A stretch of 59,313 nt of DNA from Alphaproteobacteria bacterium (GTDB lineage: Bacteria; Pseudomonadota; Alphaproteobacteria; Micavibrionales; Micavibrionaceae). Position numbers and translations under genes: made by a program. The stretch lies in NCBI GenBank assembly GCA_018000295.1, contig JAGNKE010000018.1:1-59313 (forward strand), written 5' to 3'. The stretch's first letter is position 1; each line of letters opens with the position of its first letter. Positions 1-8,084 of the stretch are shown here, piece by piece. The notes below the pieces were generated by a model. It was not told the origin of the DNA. It ran no database searches and saw nothing but the letters and a program-made list of their open reading frames with translations.

Positions 1-88
1 CCGCACATCGCGCCGTCGTTCCAGCCACAAAATGCTCTATCAAACGATCCTGCTTTGATTGGCTTAATCTGCTTCTTCTCATGTCCAT
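1..88 (-). CDS. IS1595-family transposase, N-terminal fragment (runs off left edge)
   Basis: From ATG at 88 the minus strand reads MDMRRSRLSQSKQDRLIEHF and continues VAGTTARCA before the edge; ATG at 82 is an alternative start. The pattern (R-x-S-R-L-S..K...LIE.FVAG.TAR) is the N-terminal helix-turn-helix region of ISXO2/IS1016-type DDE transposases. Only about 29 residues are present and no catalytic residue is visible. The start lies just inside the terminal repeat, as in complete members. Family assignment rests on recalled sequence similarity plus the matching IS end. Confidence 0.8.
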   Translation of the reverse strand, partial: MDMRRSRLSQSKQDRLIEHFVAGTTARCA

Positions 89-103
89 GCCAGTAACTTT
101 TTT

Positions 104-123
104 CAGTTATCTGGTACAGCCCC
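104..123 (-). repeat. Terminal inverted repeat of the left IS1595-family element
   Basis: Minus-strand GGGGCTGTACCAGATAACTG. It shares GGGGCTG and, after a four-base gap, AGATAA with the end at 59191-59210, as expected for imperfect terminal repeats of one IS type. Confidence 0.75.
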
Positions 124-397
124 TTTTTATATTGAATACTTCAAGACATTCTATGCGTAAGTTTTGGATTTTTTCATCTGTAATGGAAGCCGCGATAATT
201 TCAATCGAATAGCGTTCAAGAGTGAAATCGTACCTACTATACCTTTCCAAACAGCCGGGGGTGAGTGTTAGTCTGTTCAGCAAATGCGCTTGACTATTTA
301 TATGCTTGTTCAAACTTAATGATTTTAAAAAGCGGAAGTTTACAGGCTTGAGAGCGATAAACGCTTCAATATCATTCTGAATGGGTTTTGTTGTCAT
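107..397 (-). pseudogene. Hypothetical protein truncated by the left IS
   Basis: A 96-residue frame whose start overlaps the stop of the upstream gene by four bases (ATGA), so the two were co-transcribed. The stop (107-109) and the last few codons, from position 123 down, lie inside the IS end, so the original C-terminus has been replaced by IS-derived residues (G-C-T-R). The preceding sequence is polar, AT-rich and without recognisable motifs. I do not recognise the family. Truncation is read directly from the position of the terminal repeat; whether the shortened product is made or works is unknown. Confidence 0.6.
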
Positions 398-909
398 GGC
401 TTTTTTTCTATTTTCGCCGCTTCAGCCTTTGCCCAAGCTATGATTTCTTCTTTGTCTTCAGGCATTTCCAATTCGCTATAAATGTCGAATTTTCCTTCCT
501 TAATTGCTTTCAGTAATATTATGGATACTGTGTTGACACTCTTAAATGTTTTCCAATATCTTGTAGAGTACATAGACCAAGGATCTTCCAAAGCTCCGCA
601 GATTTCCATGCTACCCGTGACACTCAATAAATACGGTATATCTTCGCGGTCCGGCCAATTCTCTAAAAAACCTCTTCCAACAACTCGGTATTTCTTGTCA
701 GTAGTATCTCGAATTGGTTCGCTTATATAAACAAGGCGGTTTTTCTTGAGCACTTCTATGAACTCACTTGAGTTCATGTGGATCAATTCTCTGACCGAAA
801 CTTCCATCTGAACCTCTTGCGGGAGGCTGGTCCTGATAAAAATCGCTACCAGTGCGACCATAATAATAATGGATAAAAAAAATTCGTTTTTAATGTCAGC
901 CATTTTCAT
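394..909 (-). CDS. Hypothetical single-pass membrane protein
   Basis: About 171 residues, starting at ATG 909, which has an AGG-type ribosome site 8 bases upstream; the frame extends further upstream but without better support. One hydrophobic segment (about residues 10-27, IIIMVALVAIFI) near the N-terminus suggests a signal anchor with the polar remainder in the periplasm. It is AT-rich compared with mdh next door, which points to accessory origin. It overlaps the next gene by four bases, forming a two-gene unit whose second member is truncated by the IS. No family recognised. Confidence 0.55.
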   Translation of the reverse strand: MKMADIKNEFFLSIIIMVALVAIFIRTSLPQEVQMEVSVRELIHMNSSEFIEVLKKNRLVYISEPIRDTTDKKYRVVGRGFLENWPDREDIPYLLSVTGSMEICGALEDPWSMYSTRYWKTFKSVNTVSIILLKAIKEGKFDIYSELEMPEDKEEIIAWAKAEAAKIEKKP

Positions 910-987
910 GAAATTAACCTGAAATCTGGAAAATACAAAATTTCTGATTAAATAGAATATCTCAATATTGTTGAATCGTCTCCACCC

Positions 988-1016
988 TTGCCCGAATCGC
1001 GGCGAACGGCTAGGAT
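988..1016 (+). promoter_or_regulatory. Candidate sigma70-type promoter of mdh
   Basis: TTGCCC (988-993), a 17-base spacer and TAGGAT (1011-1016), about 50 bases before the mdh start. Each hexamer matches consensus at four of six positions. Prediction from sequence only. Confidence 0.35.
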
Positions 1017-1067
1017 TCTCCCCGTTGAAGTTTTCACTATTTTCTTGTTTCACGAAAGGTTTTTCCC

Positions 1068-2066
1068 ATGAAAGCTCCTGTCAGAGTTGCCGTTACAGGC
1101 GCCGCCGGTCAGATCGGCTATGCACTTTTGTTCCGTATCGCCTCGGGGGAGATGCTGGGCAAGGACCAGCCCGTCATCCTGCATCTGCTGGAGATCACAC
1201 CCGCGCTGCCGGCGCTGGAAGGCGTCATCATGGAGCTGAAAGATTGCGCGTTCCCGCTGTTGGAGGGGGTTGTCGCCACGGACAACGTCAATGTGGCGTT
1301 CAAGGATGTCGATTACGCCCTGCTGGTCGGGGCGCGGCCGCGCGGACCGGGCATGGAGCGCAAGGATCTGCTGGAGGCGAACGGGGCGATCTTCGCGCCG
1401 CAGGGCAAGGCGCTGAACGATCACGCCAAGCGCAATGTCAAGGTTCTGGTTGTCGGCAATCCGGCCAACACCAACGCGCTGATCGCGCAGCAGAACGCGC
1501 CGGACCTGAAGGCGACGTGCTTTACGGCCATGGTGCGGCTCGATCATAACCGGGCGATCAGCAAGCTTTCGGAGAAGACGGGCATTCATACGACCAAAAT
1601 CAAGAAGGTCATTATCTGGGGCAATCACAGCTCGACGCAGTATCCCGACCTGCACCACGCCAAAGTGGACGGCAAGAGCGCGCTGACGCTGGTGGACAAA
1701 GAATGGTACGCCAACACCTTCATCCCCGAAGTGCAGCAGCGCGGGGCGGCGATCATCAAGGCGCGGGGCGCATCCTCGGCGGCTTCGGCGGCGGCGGCGG
1801 CGATCGACCATATGAAAAGCTGGGCGCTGGGGACACCTCGCGGCGACTGGGTTTCGATGGCGGTGCCCTCAGACGGATCGTACGGCATCAAGCCGGGCGT
1901 GATTTTCGGGTATCCCGTGACGTGTAAAGACGGGGCTTATGAGATCGTGCAGGGGCTTTCGATCAAGAAATTCTCACAGGAGCGGATCGACGCAACCGAG
2001 AAGGAATTGCGCGAGGAGCGGGCCGGGGTCGAGCATCTGTTCAAAGGCCGGATGGCGGCGGAGTAA
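1068..2066 (+). CDS. mdh: Malate dehydrogenase (cytosolic / type-2 MDH subgroup)
   Basis: Catalyses NAD-dependent interconversion of malate and oxaloacetate in the TCA cycle; cytoplasmic. The 332 residues show the Rossmann motif GAAGQIG (11-17), substrate arginines in [11 protein letters not shown] (R92, R98), NPANTN (131-136), the D159/R162 pair and catalytic H187 in [11 protein letters not shown]. These positions match the Thermus/betaproteobacterial/eukaryotic-cytosolic subgroup rather than the LDH-like MDH found in most Alphaproteobacteria. AAAGG lies about 9 bases before ATG. It heads the sucCD-sucA-sucB-lpd series, though several minus-strand genes lie between it and sucC. Its last 26 bases overlap the end of the convergent transglycosylase gene. 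Confidence 0.95.
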   Translation: MKAPVRVAVTGAAGQIGYALLFRIASGEMLGKDQPVILHLLEITPALPALEGVIMELKDCAFPLLEGVVATDNVNVAFKDVDYALLVGARPRGPGMERKDLLEANGAIFAPQGKALNDHAKRNVKVLVVGNPANTNALIAQQNAPDLKATCFTAMVRLDHNRAISKLSEKTGIHTTKIKKVIIWGNHSSTQYPDLHHAKVDGKSALTLVDKEWYANTFIPEVQQRGAAIIKARGASSAASAAAAAIDHMKSWALGTPRGDWVSMAVPSDGSYGIKPGVIFGYPVTCKDGAYEIVQGLSIKKFSQERIDATEKELREERAGVEHLFKGRMAAE

Positions 2067-3252
2067 AGGGCGGCGCCTCTTCGCCTGTCATTTCCCCCGT
2101 CATTTCTCCGGCGGCGCTTTCGGGCAGGCTGAGCAGGGCGAGTTCCTGTTCTGGTTTGCAGATGTTCTCCTGCGGCTTTGATTCCGGCGGAGCTTCGGTT
2201 TCTTGCGGCGTCAGCGGGTCAAGCATGAATGAAAGATGCAGGTCTTTTTGCGCGGCCTCCTTGGCGGCTTCGCTTTGCGTGGCGGGTTCGTAGGGCGGGA
2301 CGGGCTCAAAACGGCCGCAGCCATTCGCGCTTCCGTAATCCGCCATGATTTTAGCCAGACGCAGGCGGGCGGCCATCACGCGATTTTCGTACTGCTCGAA
2401 AACCTGTGCGGCGTTCAGGGCTTCTCCGTCCTCATCGTAGAAAAACACGCGGTTGTTTTCGGCGGCGGCCAGAAAATCCGGGTTATCCGCGTCGGCGAGT
2501 TTTTTCTTGGAGCGACCATTTTTCAGGTTATAGAGTTTTTCGGCGAGGCCGAGGCCGAGCATATGCACGATGTAATGATCGGTCAGGGTGATGGCGCGGT
2601 TTTTCCTGAATTTTTTGATCTCGCCGCTTTCTTCTGCAATCTGATAGCTCTTGATCAGGGCGGAGACGTAAGGATCGAAGCGTAAATCGAGGATTTCGGC
2701 TTTCAGGCGCTCCTTTCCGGCCTCGAATGAGGGCAGGCCGGAACCGTTGAGCTTCACGGCTTCCGCGTAATCGGGGTAACCGGCCTTGCCGCCGTATTTA
2801 TGGATGAGGTTGAGCCAGGTGGACTCAATATATTGAAACGTACCGCGGGCGGTCGAGGTTTCGGCGAAGTTGAGTTGGCCGAGATTGCTTTCCATCATGG
2901 CCTTGAGGATCAGCAACTCGAAATCCGTTCCGGTCTGAACGCTGGCATCGTAGAGGGCGGAGATGAATTGCGGGTCGCGGCCTTTTTTGAGGAAATGGCC
3001 GCGCAGGGCGGTGGCGAGGTGCACGGAATTGCGGTCCTGACGGATCAGGTTCACCTTGATGCCGTATTTTGAATTGAGGCTTTTGCCCATGATGATGAGC
3101 GGGCAGGAGGTGCCGGAGGCGGGGGCTTTTTGCATCTTCGCGCCCTTGACCTTGATGTGCAGGGGCGGCTTCCGTTCTATGGCGTGGGACGGAAGGGGCA
3201 AAACGAACGATAGCGAAAGGAACGCGAGTGCGAAAATCTGTGCGGCTTTCAT
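2041..3252 (-). CDS. Exported lytic-transglycosylase-like protein
   Basis: A 403-residue protein with a clear signal peptide ([20 protein letters not shown], cleavage near PSHA-IE). The region around residues 105-150 carries the lysozyme-like pattern of lytic transglycosylases: a probable catalytic glutamate E121 in [10 protein letters not shown], followed by [12 protein letters not shown] (135-146), comparable to the G-x-x-Q-F motif. Such enzymes cleave peptidoglycan glycan strands. The C-terminal 100 residues are Pro/Glu-rich and end in a short GEMT repeat. It converges on mdh with a 26-base overlap. A second SLT-type gene follows upstream on the same strand. The fold is fairly sure; activity is inferred. 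Confidence 0.75.
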   Translation of the reverse strand: MKAAQIFALAFLSLSFVLPLPSHAIERKPPLHIKVKGAKMQKAPASGTSCPLIIMGKSLNSKYGIKVNLIRQDRNSVHLATALRGHFLKKGRDPQFISALYDASVQTGTDFELLILKAMMESNLGQLNFAETSTARGTFQYIESTWLNLIHKYGGKAGYPDYAEAVKLNGSGLPSFEAGKERLKAEILDLRFDPYVSALIKSYQIAEESGEIKKFRKNRAITLTDHYIVHMLGLGLAEKLYNLKNGRSKKKLADADNPDFLAAAENNRVFFYDEDGEALNAAQVFEQYENRVMAARLRLAKIMADYGSANGCGRFEPVPPYEPATQSEAAKEAAQKDLHLSFMLDPLTPQETEAPPESKPQENICKPEQELALLSLPESAAGEMTGEMTGEEAPPFTPPPSGL

Positions 3253-3327
3253 CGGGTTTTTTCGGGTTGTGAAAAACGATCATACAGGGCGCGGGCGTCC
3301 GCGCAAGGGTACAGATATTTTATGTAA

Positions 3328-3357
3328 AAAATATGAACGGAGTCTTAACCTGATCAA
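3328..3357 (-). promoter_or_regulatory. Candidate promoter of the 2041-3252 transglycosylase gene
   Basis: On the minus strand TTGATC (3352-3357), an 18-base spacer and TATTTT (3328-3333), about 75 bases before the start. Both hexamers match consensus at four of six positions. A GC-rich hairpin (3289-3304) lies in the predicted leader. Weak, sequence-only prediction. Confidence 0.25.
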
Positions 3358-3376
3358 TCCCGCAAATATGGGGGGT

Positions 3377-4855
3377 TTAGGTGGGTCTGACCGTCGTCGG
3401 GTTGGGGGTGATACCCGATGCCGGGGTTTCCGTTCTGGCGGCGAGGGCCACCTGATCGGTGCCGCCGGCACCCTGCGTCGCTGTGTAGACGGGGGTCAGG
3501 CCGTCGCGTCCTGCGCTTGGGGGCCGCGTGGTTTGATCGACGCCGTTCGGGAAGCCGGCGGCGGCTAGAGTCGTCGTTTGACCCTGTCTTTCCGCCTTGG
3601 CGATTAAATCGCGGCTCCAGTAGTTGGAGTCTATTTTAGTCACGTAATCGAAGGTCTGGTTGCGCCAGAGGTTCGCGCTGCCGACTCCTAATTGTGCCCG
3701 CTGCTGGCCGGCGAAGTTCATCCAGTCGTCAACGGTGATTTTCGATCCTGGGGTGCGGCTTGAGACCCACTCCACGGCTTTTTCGCCGCCGTTATAGGCA
3801 ACAAGTGCGAGTTGCTGGCTGCCGACGCGGTCGGTCAGGTGGCGCATGAAGCGGGCGGAGGCCTCGATGGATTTTGTCGGGTCGCGGAAATCGGCGTCGG
3901 TTTCCAGACCCCATTTGCCCTTGTGGAAGGGCATGAACTGGCCGATGCCTCGGGCGCCTACGCCGGATGTCGCGTCCGGTCTATATTTTGATTCCTGCCA
4001 GAGCTGGTTGGCCAGAAGGTTGCCGTCGAGCCCGTGTCTCTGGGCGGCGGCGAAGGTCATCTGGACGTAATTGTTAATGGTGGTGTTTTTCTGCATCGCC
4101 TGAACGAGGTCGGGGTTCAGGAGCGTCGGGCCGCGGTTGGTGCGGAGCAGGTCGGCTACGGGGACGCTCGGTGCCCTCGAATAATCGATGCTGGCCGGAT
4201 TGACAGAGCCATATGTTCTGGAGGCTGCGTCTTGGGCGGAGAGGCGTCCCGAACTCACATCCGATACGGTTTGCCGGAACGTACCGACGTCGAGGCCGAG
4301 CCATTTCGCAAAGCTGCTTGAGGTGTTCTCGTCCTTCAGACCTTCATTGCCGTTTTCGAGTGCTCCGAACAGCATGGCTAGAAGAAGGATTAGGCCGCCG
4401 TTTTGCTCTTGTTGCTGTTGGTTTCGCAACATATTGCGCCGCTCTTCTTCCCTCCGGCGTTTTACAATGTCGCTTTCTATCGCGGTGGGGTCGGCTGCGG
4501 CGGCGGTTGAGGGTTGCTGTGCTGCTATTGCAAGAGGATCCTGAGGCGCTATGGGCTGGCTTTCAGCAGGCGTTGCCGGGACAGAGCCCGTGTCACCAGA
4601 TGGCGTTACGGGCTGCGGTGCAGCGTTTTCTTCAAGCAGAACAATGCCAGACGTTTGAGGGCTTAGGACAGACTCTGGAAATTGTGGGAATTTTTGGATG
4701 GGGAGTAAAATCCCAGACGTTTGAGGGCTCAGGACAGTCTCTGGAAATTGAGGGACTTTATTGATGGGGAGTAAAATCCCAGACGGCTGATCAGTGGCCC
4801 CAATTATGGATACTGGATCACCGTTTTGCGGAGCATTTGGACCTTCTTCAGCCAT
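3377..4855 (-). CDS. SLT-domain lytic transglycosylase with N-terminal 22-residue repeats
   Basis: About 492 residues from ATG 4855, preceded by AAGGGTGA; a GTG three codons upstream lies inside that ribosome site and is unlikely. Order: two near-identical 22-residue repeats (about 25-68, beginning SGILLPI), a Pro/Gln/Ala-rich linker, a charged segment, a short hydrophobic stretch (GGLILLLAMLFGAL, about 153-166), then a C-terminal SLT (goose-lysozyme-like) domain at about 272-390. That domain has catalytic E288 in LWQESKY, GARGIGQFMP and LVAYNGGEKAV. No classical signal peptide is visible, so export might use the internal hydrophobic segment or a dedicated secretion route. It lies 95 bases downstream of the 935-residue gene, probably in one transcript. 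Confidence 0.8.
   Translation of the reverse strand: MAEEGPNAPQNGDPVSIIGATDQPSGILLPINKVPQFPETVLSPQTSGILLPIQKFPQFPESVLSPQTSGIVLLEENAAPQPVTPSGDTGSVPATPAESQPIAPQDPLAIAAQQPSTAAAADPTAIESDIVKRRREEERRNMLRNQQQQEQNGGLILLLAMLFGALENGNEGLKDENTSSSFAKWLGLDVGTFRQTVSDVSSGRLSAQDAASRTYGSVNPASIDYSRAPSVPVADLLRTNRGPTLLNPDLVQAMQKNTTINNYVQMTFAAAQRHGLDGNLLANQLWQESKYRPDATSGVGARGIGQFMPFHKGKWGLETDADFRDPTKSIEASARFMRHLTDRVGSQQLALVAYNGGEKAVEWVSSRTPGSKITVDDWMNFAGQQRAQLGVGSANLWRNQTFDYVTKIDSNYWSRDLIAKAERQGQTTTLAAAGFPNGVDQTTRPPSAGRDGLTPVYTATQGAGGTDQVALAARTETPASGITPNPTTVRPT
4652..4783 (-). repeat. 66-bp tandem repeat, two copies, encoding 22-residue units
   Basis: Two in-frame 66-base copies (4783-4718 and 4717-4652) inside the SLT gene. 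They encode S-G-I-L-L-P-I-x-K-x-P-Q-F-P-E-[TS]-V-L-S-P-Q-T, followed by a partial third copy (SGIVLLEE). The copies differ at four residues at most. Confidence 0.85.
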
Positions 4856-4950
4856 GATTTTCACCCTTTAATTACATCCCAATCCGGCGCTTTTTTGCGC
4901 TGCGCCTTGATTTTCCCTATATTACACAGATTCCAAGGCCTGTGTCAATT

Positions 4951-7758
4951 TTATGCCAAGCCACCTCCGCCCGCGCCCGCAGAAGCTCCTGGAACCGCCT
5001 TTGTGGTGTTGGGGCTGTTCGCGGCGAGCATTGTCGGGTTTGCCTGCGCGAGTGGGTCGGTAGAGGCTGGCGTTGCAGGTTTGTTATCCAGGCTGGCCCA
5101 GATGTTTGAGACAAATCCCGTGGTCGCATCCCAAGCCGAGGAATACCAAGGCTTGCTGTAGCTCGGTGTTACGCCGCCTGTATCCTTTGGGGTTGGGTTA
5201 TAGTTCGTGAAGGCTTCGCTGGTGCAGAAACAGTCGTAGTTTCCGGCCGTTACTCCATTATCAGTGCTCATTTTCGGGTCGTTCGAAAAGCCGGGGTCCG
5301 CAATCGGAGTCACCGGTACGTAAGTTACATTGAAGGGGGTAAACCCAAACAAAGGTACTGATGGGGATGCACCGCCGGTTGACCAGTCAAATTTAGGAGG
5401 TGCAAGGCTCATAGCAAGAGCGTCATCTGCAGTTATATTCGGAGCATCGGTCGTAAGGTTGTTGGCTGGTGGTGAAGCAGCCAAAGCCGCATTATTAATT
5501 GATGGATTGGCGGGGGCTTGGGCGCTGTCCGCTGGTCGGCCTCTACCTCTGCCCCACTGCCAATCACCTTGACCGTTCCAACCTTGCTGGAAACGTTCAT
5601 TAATACGCTGAGTCATATGATCAAGTTCCGCAGCTGATAATCCGGCCCTCTGTCCTAGTGCTTGCAGAGTGGCTGGATCCTGCTTTTGTGCAGGGGGCAG
5701 CTTGTTGAACTCTTCAATAAAGGCTCTTTTTTGCGGCGTATCCCATTGAGCTCTTCGTACAAGGAACGCTGACTGGTCATCCGTCAAATGCAAGCTTTGC
5801 TGAATACGCGCCAAGGCTGCAGGATCTTGTTTTTGATCTGCGGGTAACGCCATGTACTGATCTACGAAACTCTGCCTTTGTTCGGGCGTAATGCCTAATT
5901 CTGGGGCTCTGCGACCAGCGCCCGCTCCAATTTGCGCTGCATCTAGACTCGTCACTCCCGGAGCGGCGGCTGCGGCGGTGACATCCGCATTATGATCAAC
6001 GGCTTCAGCAGCCTGATCGCTTGCAACTTGGGCATTCAGAGCGGCAGATTGTGCTTGCTGAATTGTGTTCGCCAGTGCTTGTCGTGCCGCCAGTGACTTA
6101 CTGCCGTTCAGTTCGAAGTTTGCCGATGCGGCCTGAAGACGCCGTTCTGCCTCCTGAAGATCGGACAGATTCTTTCCGTTTAACACTGCAAGTTCGTTGT
6201 TTGTAGAGATAATTTGTTCTCTTCGGGTCTGTTGCTCCACGAGTTCTTCATGGCTAAGGCCGTCACGGCTGGCTTCTTCAAGCCATTTGGTATAATCCGT
6301 CTGCATCGTCTGCAATTTGCCAGCGAGTTCGGTCGATGCTGTAATATTCGCGTTAAGAGTAGCGGCTTGAGACTGAAGCTGTTCGGCACTTGTAACAAGA
6401 GTCTGTGCCTGTGCACGGACCGCCTGCTGGGCCTGTTCACCGGACATTTCCCGAACTCGGTCAATCCTGCTGTCTGCTTCTCTGACAAGAGTCTGTCTTG
6501 CCTGGTCGCCCGTCATGTTATTTGCGTTATCCAAGCGAGTCCGCCATTTGTCGATCTCGGCCTGGTCTCCCGAGGCAACGGCGCGTTCGAGTTCTCCAGT
6601 CGTGCGGGCAACTAAAGCCGCCTTAGCGTCATCTCCGGACATACGCTGGATCATTGACTTTTCTTGCCTGAGACTGTCAGTCATCATCCTCTTGGCTTCA
6701 GAGCCGCTCATGGTCAGCGTGCGGTCGCGCATGGCATTTGCTTGCGAAACCATATCGTTGACGTAAGTCTGGAACTGGCCATTCACATTTTTGTTAAGCT
6801 GCATAGCCTGAGAGGTGCTGTTGATTGCATCCTCTATTCGGAAGCTCATGCTCCCCTGCGGGGCTGCGTGTCCGTCTGCGTCAAGTCCTCCCGCGTTTGT
6901 GCGTGCGGCAATAGCAGCGGTTGCTGCGCTTGCATCAGCAGAGCCTGGCGGGGCTGCGTCAGCTTGCACGTGCAAGTTGTTCAGCGTTGCCTGGTCGTGG
7001 AAATCGGCATCGGCTTGCTGCAAAGCTGCGAGGTTGGCCGGTGCGGTGTCGTTCAGATAGGTGTCGATTGCGTCACGAGCTTGTTGGGCTCCTACGTTGA
7101 AAACCGAATTATTTGTATTCAGTTGAGTAAGAGCATCCTCCCATTCCGCGTCGGTCATGGTGGGTTCGTACCAATCATCATCGTCGTCCCAGAAGTCAAA
7201 CATCTCATCTATGGCATCGGCTGCAGCCTCAGCAGCGACATATGCCATGAACCTTTCTTCCTCATCCTTTCTCTTCTTCTCTTCTGCGAGATGATCTGCG
7301 CGGATTTGCGAATAAATGGTTGCGATTTTTCCATCGGAGAGCGGGACACCTTGGGAATCCAGCTTCATGGATTCGTTTGCAATCTCCATCTGCTTTTCAA
7401 CATCGCTGTTGGAAGCGTGACCGTAGATTCCGGTTTCGGTCGGGTCATGGGTGGCTTCGGTGCGGGTCTGGGGCTGTAAATTGTCGCGGCCCAGAGAGGC
7501 GACCAAGCCGCCGACAGAGAAAATTCTCAACGCCGATAAAGAGGCGTCCTCAAGTCTTCCCTCGCTATGAGCGGCAGGGTCCGCGTCCTTCATGGCCGCG
7601 TTTTTGGCGGTGTCAACATCGACAAAATCCGGCTGCGTTTCGGCTTCGGTGCCTCTTGGCTGTTCCGATCGGGGGTTATAAGTGCGATCCCAAACCTGAT
7701 TGTCCCTCTCCACCTGTTCGCGCGTACCATATGCCGGAGGTTTATTGGAGCCTGCCAT
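4951..7758 (-). CDS. Large Ala/Gln-rich repeat protein of unknown function
   Basis: A 935-residue protein from ATG 7758 with a good AGAGGAAA ribosome site. No signal peptide or clear membrane helix. It holds a charged segment with an acidic cluster (FDFWDDDDDWYEP, about 188-200), long Ala/Gln/Asp-rich probable coiled coil, four M-[ST]-G-x-x-A units (near residues 349, 371, 413, 437), and a twofold repeat near 620-715 built on LPxxQKQDPA. The C-terminus is Pro/Ala/Gly-rich. I do not recognise the family. It shares a strand and probably a transcript with the SLT transglycosylase downstream, which suggests a surface-structure, secretion or cell-wall-linked role; that is inference. Confidence 0.7.
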   Translation of the reverse strand: MAGSNKPPAYGTREQVERDNQVWDRTYNPRSEQPRGTEAETQPDFVDVDTAKNAAMKDADPAAHSEGRLEDASLSALRIFSVGGLVASLGRDNLQPQTRTEATHDPTETGIYGHASNSDVEKQMEIANESMKLDSQGVPLSDGKIATIYSQIRADHLAEEKKRKDEEERFMAYVAAEAAADAIDEMFDFWDDDDDWYEPTMTDAEWEDALTQLNTNNSVFNVGAQQARDAIDTYLNDTAPANLAALQQADADFHDQATLNNLHVQADAAPPGSADASAATAAIAARTNAGGLDADGHAAPQGSMSFRIEDAINSTSQAMQLNKNVNGQFQTYVNDMVSQANAMRDRTLTMSGSEAKRMMTDSLRQEKSMIQRMSGDDAKAALVARTTGELERAVASGDQAEIDKWRTRLDNANNMTGDQARQTLVREADSRIDRVREMSGEQAQQAVRAQAQTLVTSAEQLQSQAATLNANITASTELAGKLQTMQTDYTKWLEEASRDGLSHEELVEQQTRREQIISTNNELAVLNGKNLSDLQEAERRLQAASANFELNGSKSLAARQALANTIQQAQSAALNAQVASDQAAEAVDHNADVTAAAAAPGVTSLDAAQIGAGAGRRAPELGITPEQRQSFVDQYMALPADQKQDPAALARIQQSLHLTDDQSAFLVRRAQWDTPQKRAFIEEFNKLPPAQKQDPATLQALGQRAGLSAAELDHMTQRINERFQQGWNGQGDWQWGRGRGRPADSAQAPANPSINNAALAASPPANNLTTDAPNITADDALAMSLAPPKFDWSTGGASPSVPLFGFTPFNVTYVPVTPIADPGFSNDPKMSTDNGVTAGNYDCFCTSEAFTNYNPTPKDTGGVTPSYSKPWYSSAWDATTGFVSNIWASLDNKPATPASTDPLAQANPTMLAANSPNTTKAVPGASAGAGGGGLA

Positions 7759-8084
7759 GTTATTTTCCTCTATGTTTCCCGCCGCTTCTTGGCTTACGGC
7801 TTTACAAGATTAAACCCGATTTTCCGCCGCACCTGTGCTGGTTTATCACCCTATCGGCACGCAAGGCGGATTTACACACTTAGGAGACATTTTAGGGTAT
7901 GCGCTAATTGTTTGTCAAAATTTAAGTGCGCCGGGGCTGGTTTTTCCCGAATTTCGGGGGGGAGGGGGCAAAAAACCCTCATTTTGACGGTTTTCAAAAG
8001 TCCGAGGGGGTGTTAAAACCTGATTCGACATTACACTTTTTGGGTGCATCCGGCACCCCTCGGATCCCAACGGAGAACATTCCT
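7759..8084. other. 326-base divergent intergenic region
   Basis: Lies between the 935-residue gene (minus) and sucC (plus). It holds the minus-strand promoter at 7889-7918. For sucC I see only a weak TTGACG (7984-7989) without a well-spaced -10 box, and the ribosome site near 8071. No RNA gene or riboswitch recognised. Confidence 0.5.
7889..7918 (-). promoter_or_regulatory. Strong sigma70-type promoter for the 935-residue gene
   Basis: On the minus strand TTGACA (7913-7918, perfect consensus), an 18-base spacer and TAAAAT (7889-7894, five of six). It predicts a leader of roughly 120 bases before ATG 7758. This is the best promoter match I found in the window. Confidence 0.6.

Larger units (their letters stand above)
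1..123 (-). mobile_element. IS1595-family (IS1016-like) insertion sequence, 5' end fragment
   Basis: The first 123 bases are the transposase-start end of an insertion sequence that continues off the left edge. Read on the minus strand, the element begins at 123 with GGGGCTGTACCAGATAACTG. The GGGGCTG start and AGATAA core are typical of IS1016-type ends, and the end found at the right edge shares both. A transposase start follows 35 bases inside. The flanking 8 bases (124-131, tttttata) would be the AT-rich target duplication; its partner lies outside the window. Seen: repeat and reading frame. Known: IS1595 members have such ends and make 8-bp duplications. Confidence 0.82.

Noticed and set aside
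1050..1811. 253-codon minus-strand frame inside mdh
   Set aside because: Arg-rich shadow of mdh; no start signal or motifs.
3289..3304. Terminator or regulatory hairpin upstream of the 2041-3252 gene
   Set aside because: A perfect 6-bp GC stem with a 4-base loop, but no T-run on either strand; too short to call.
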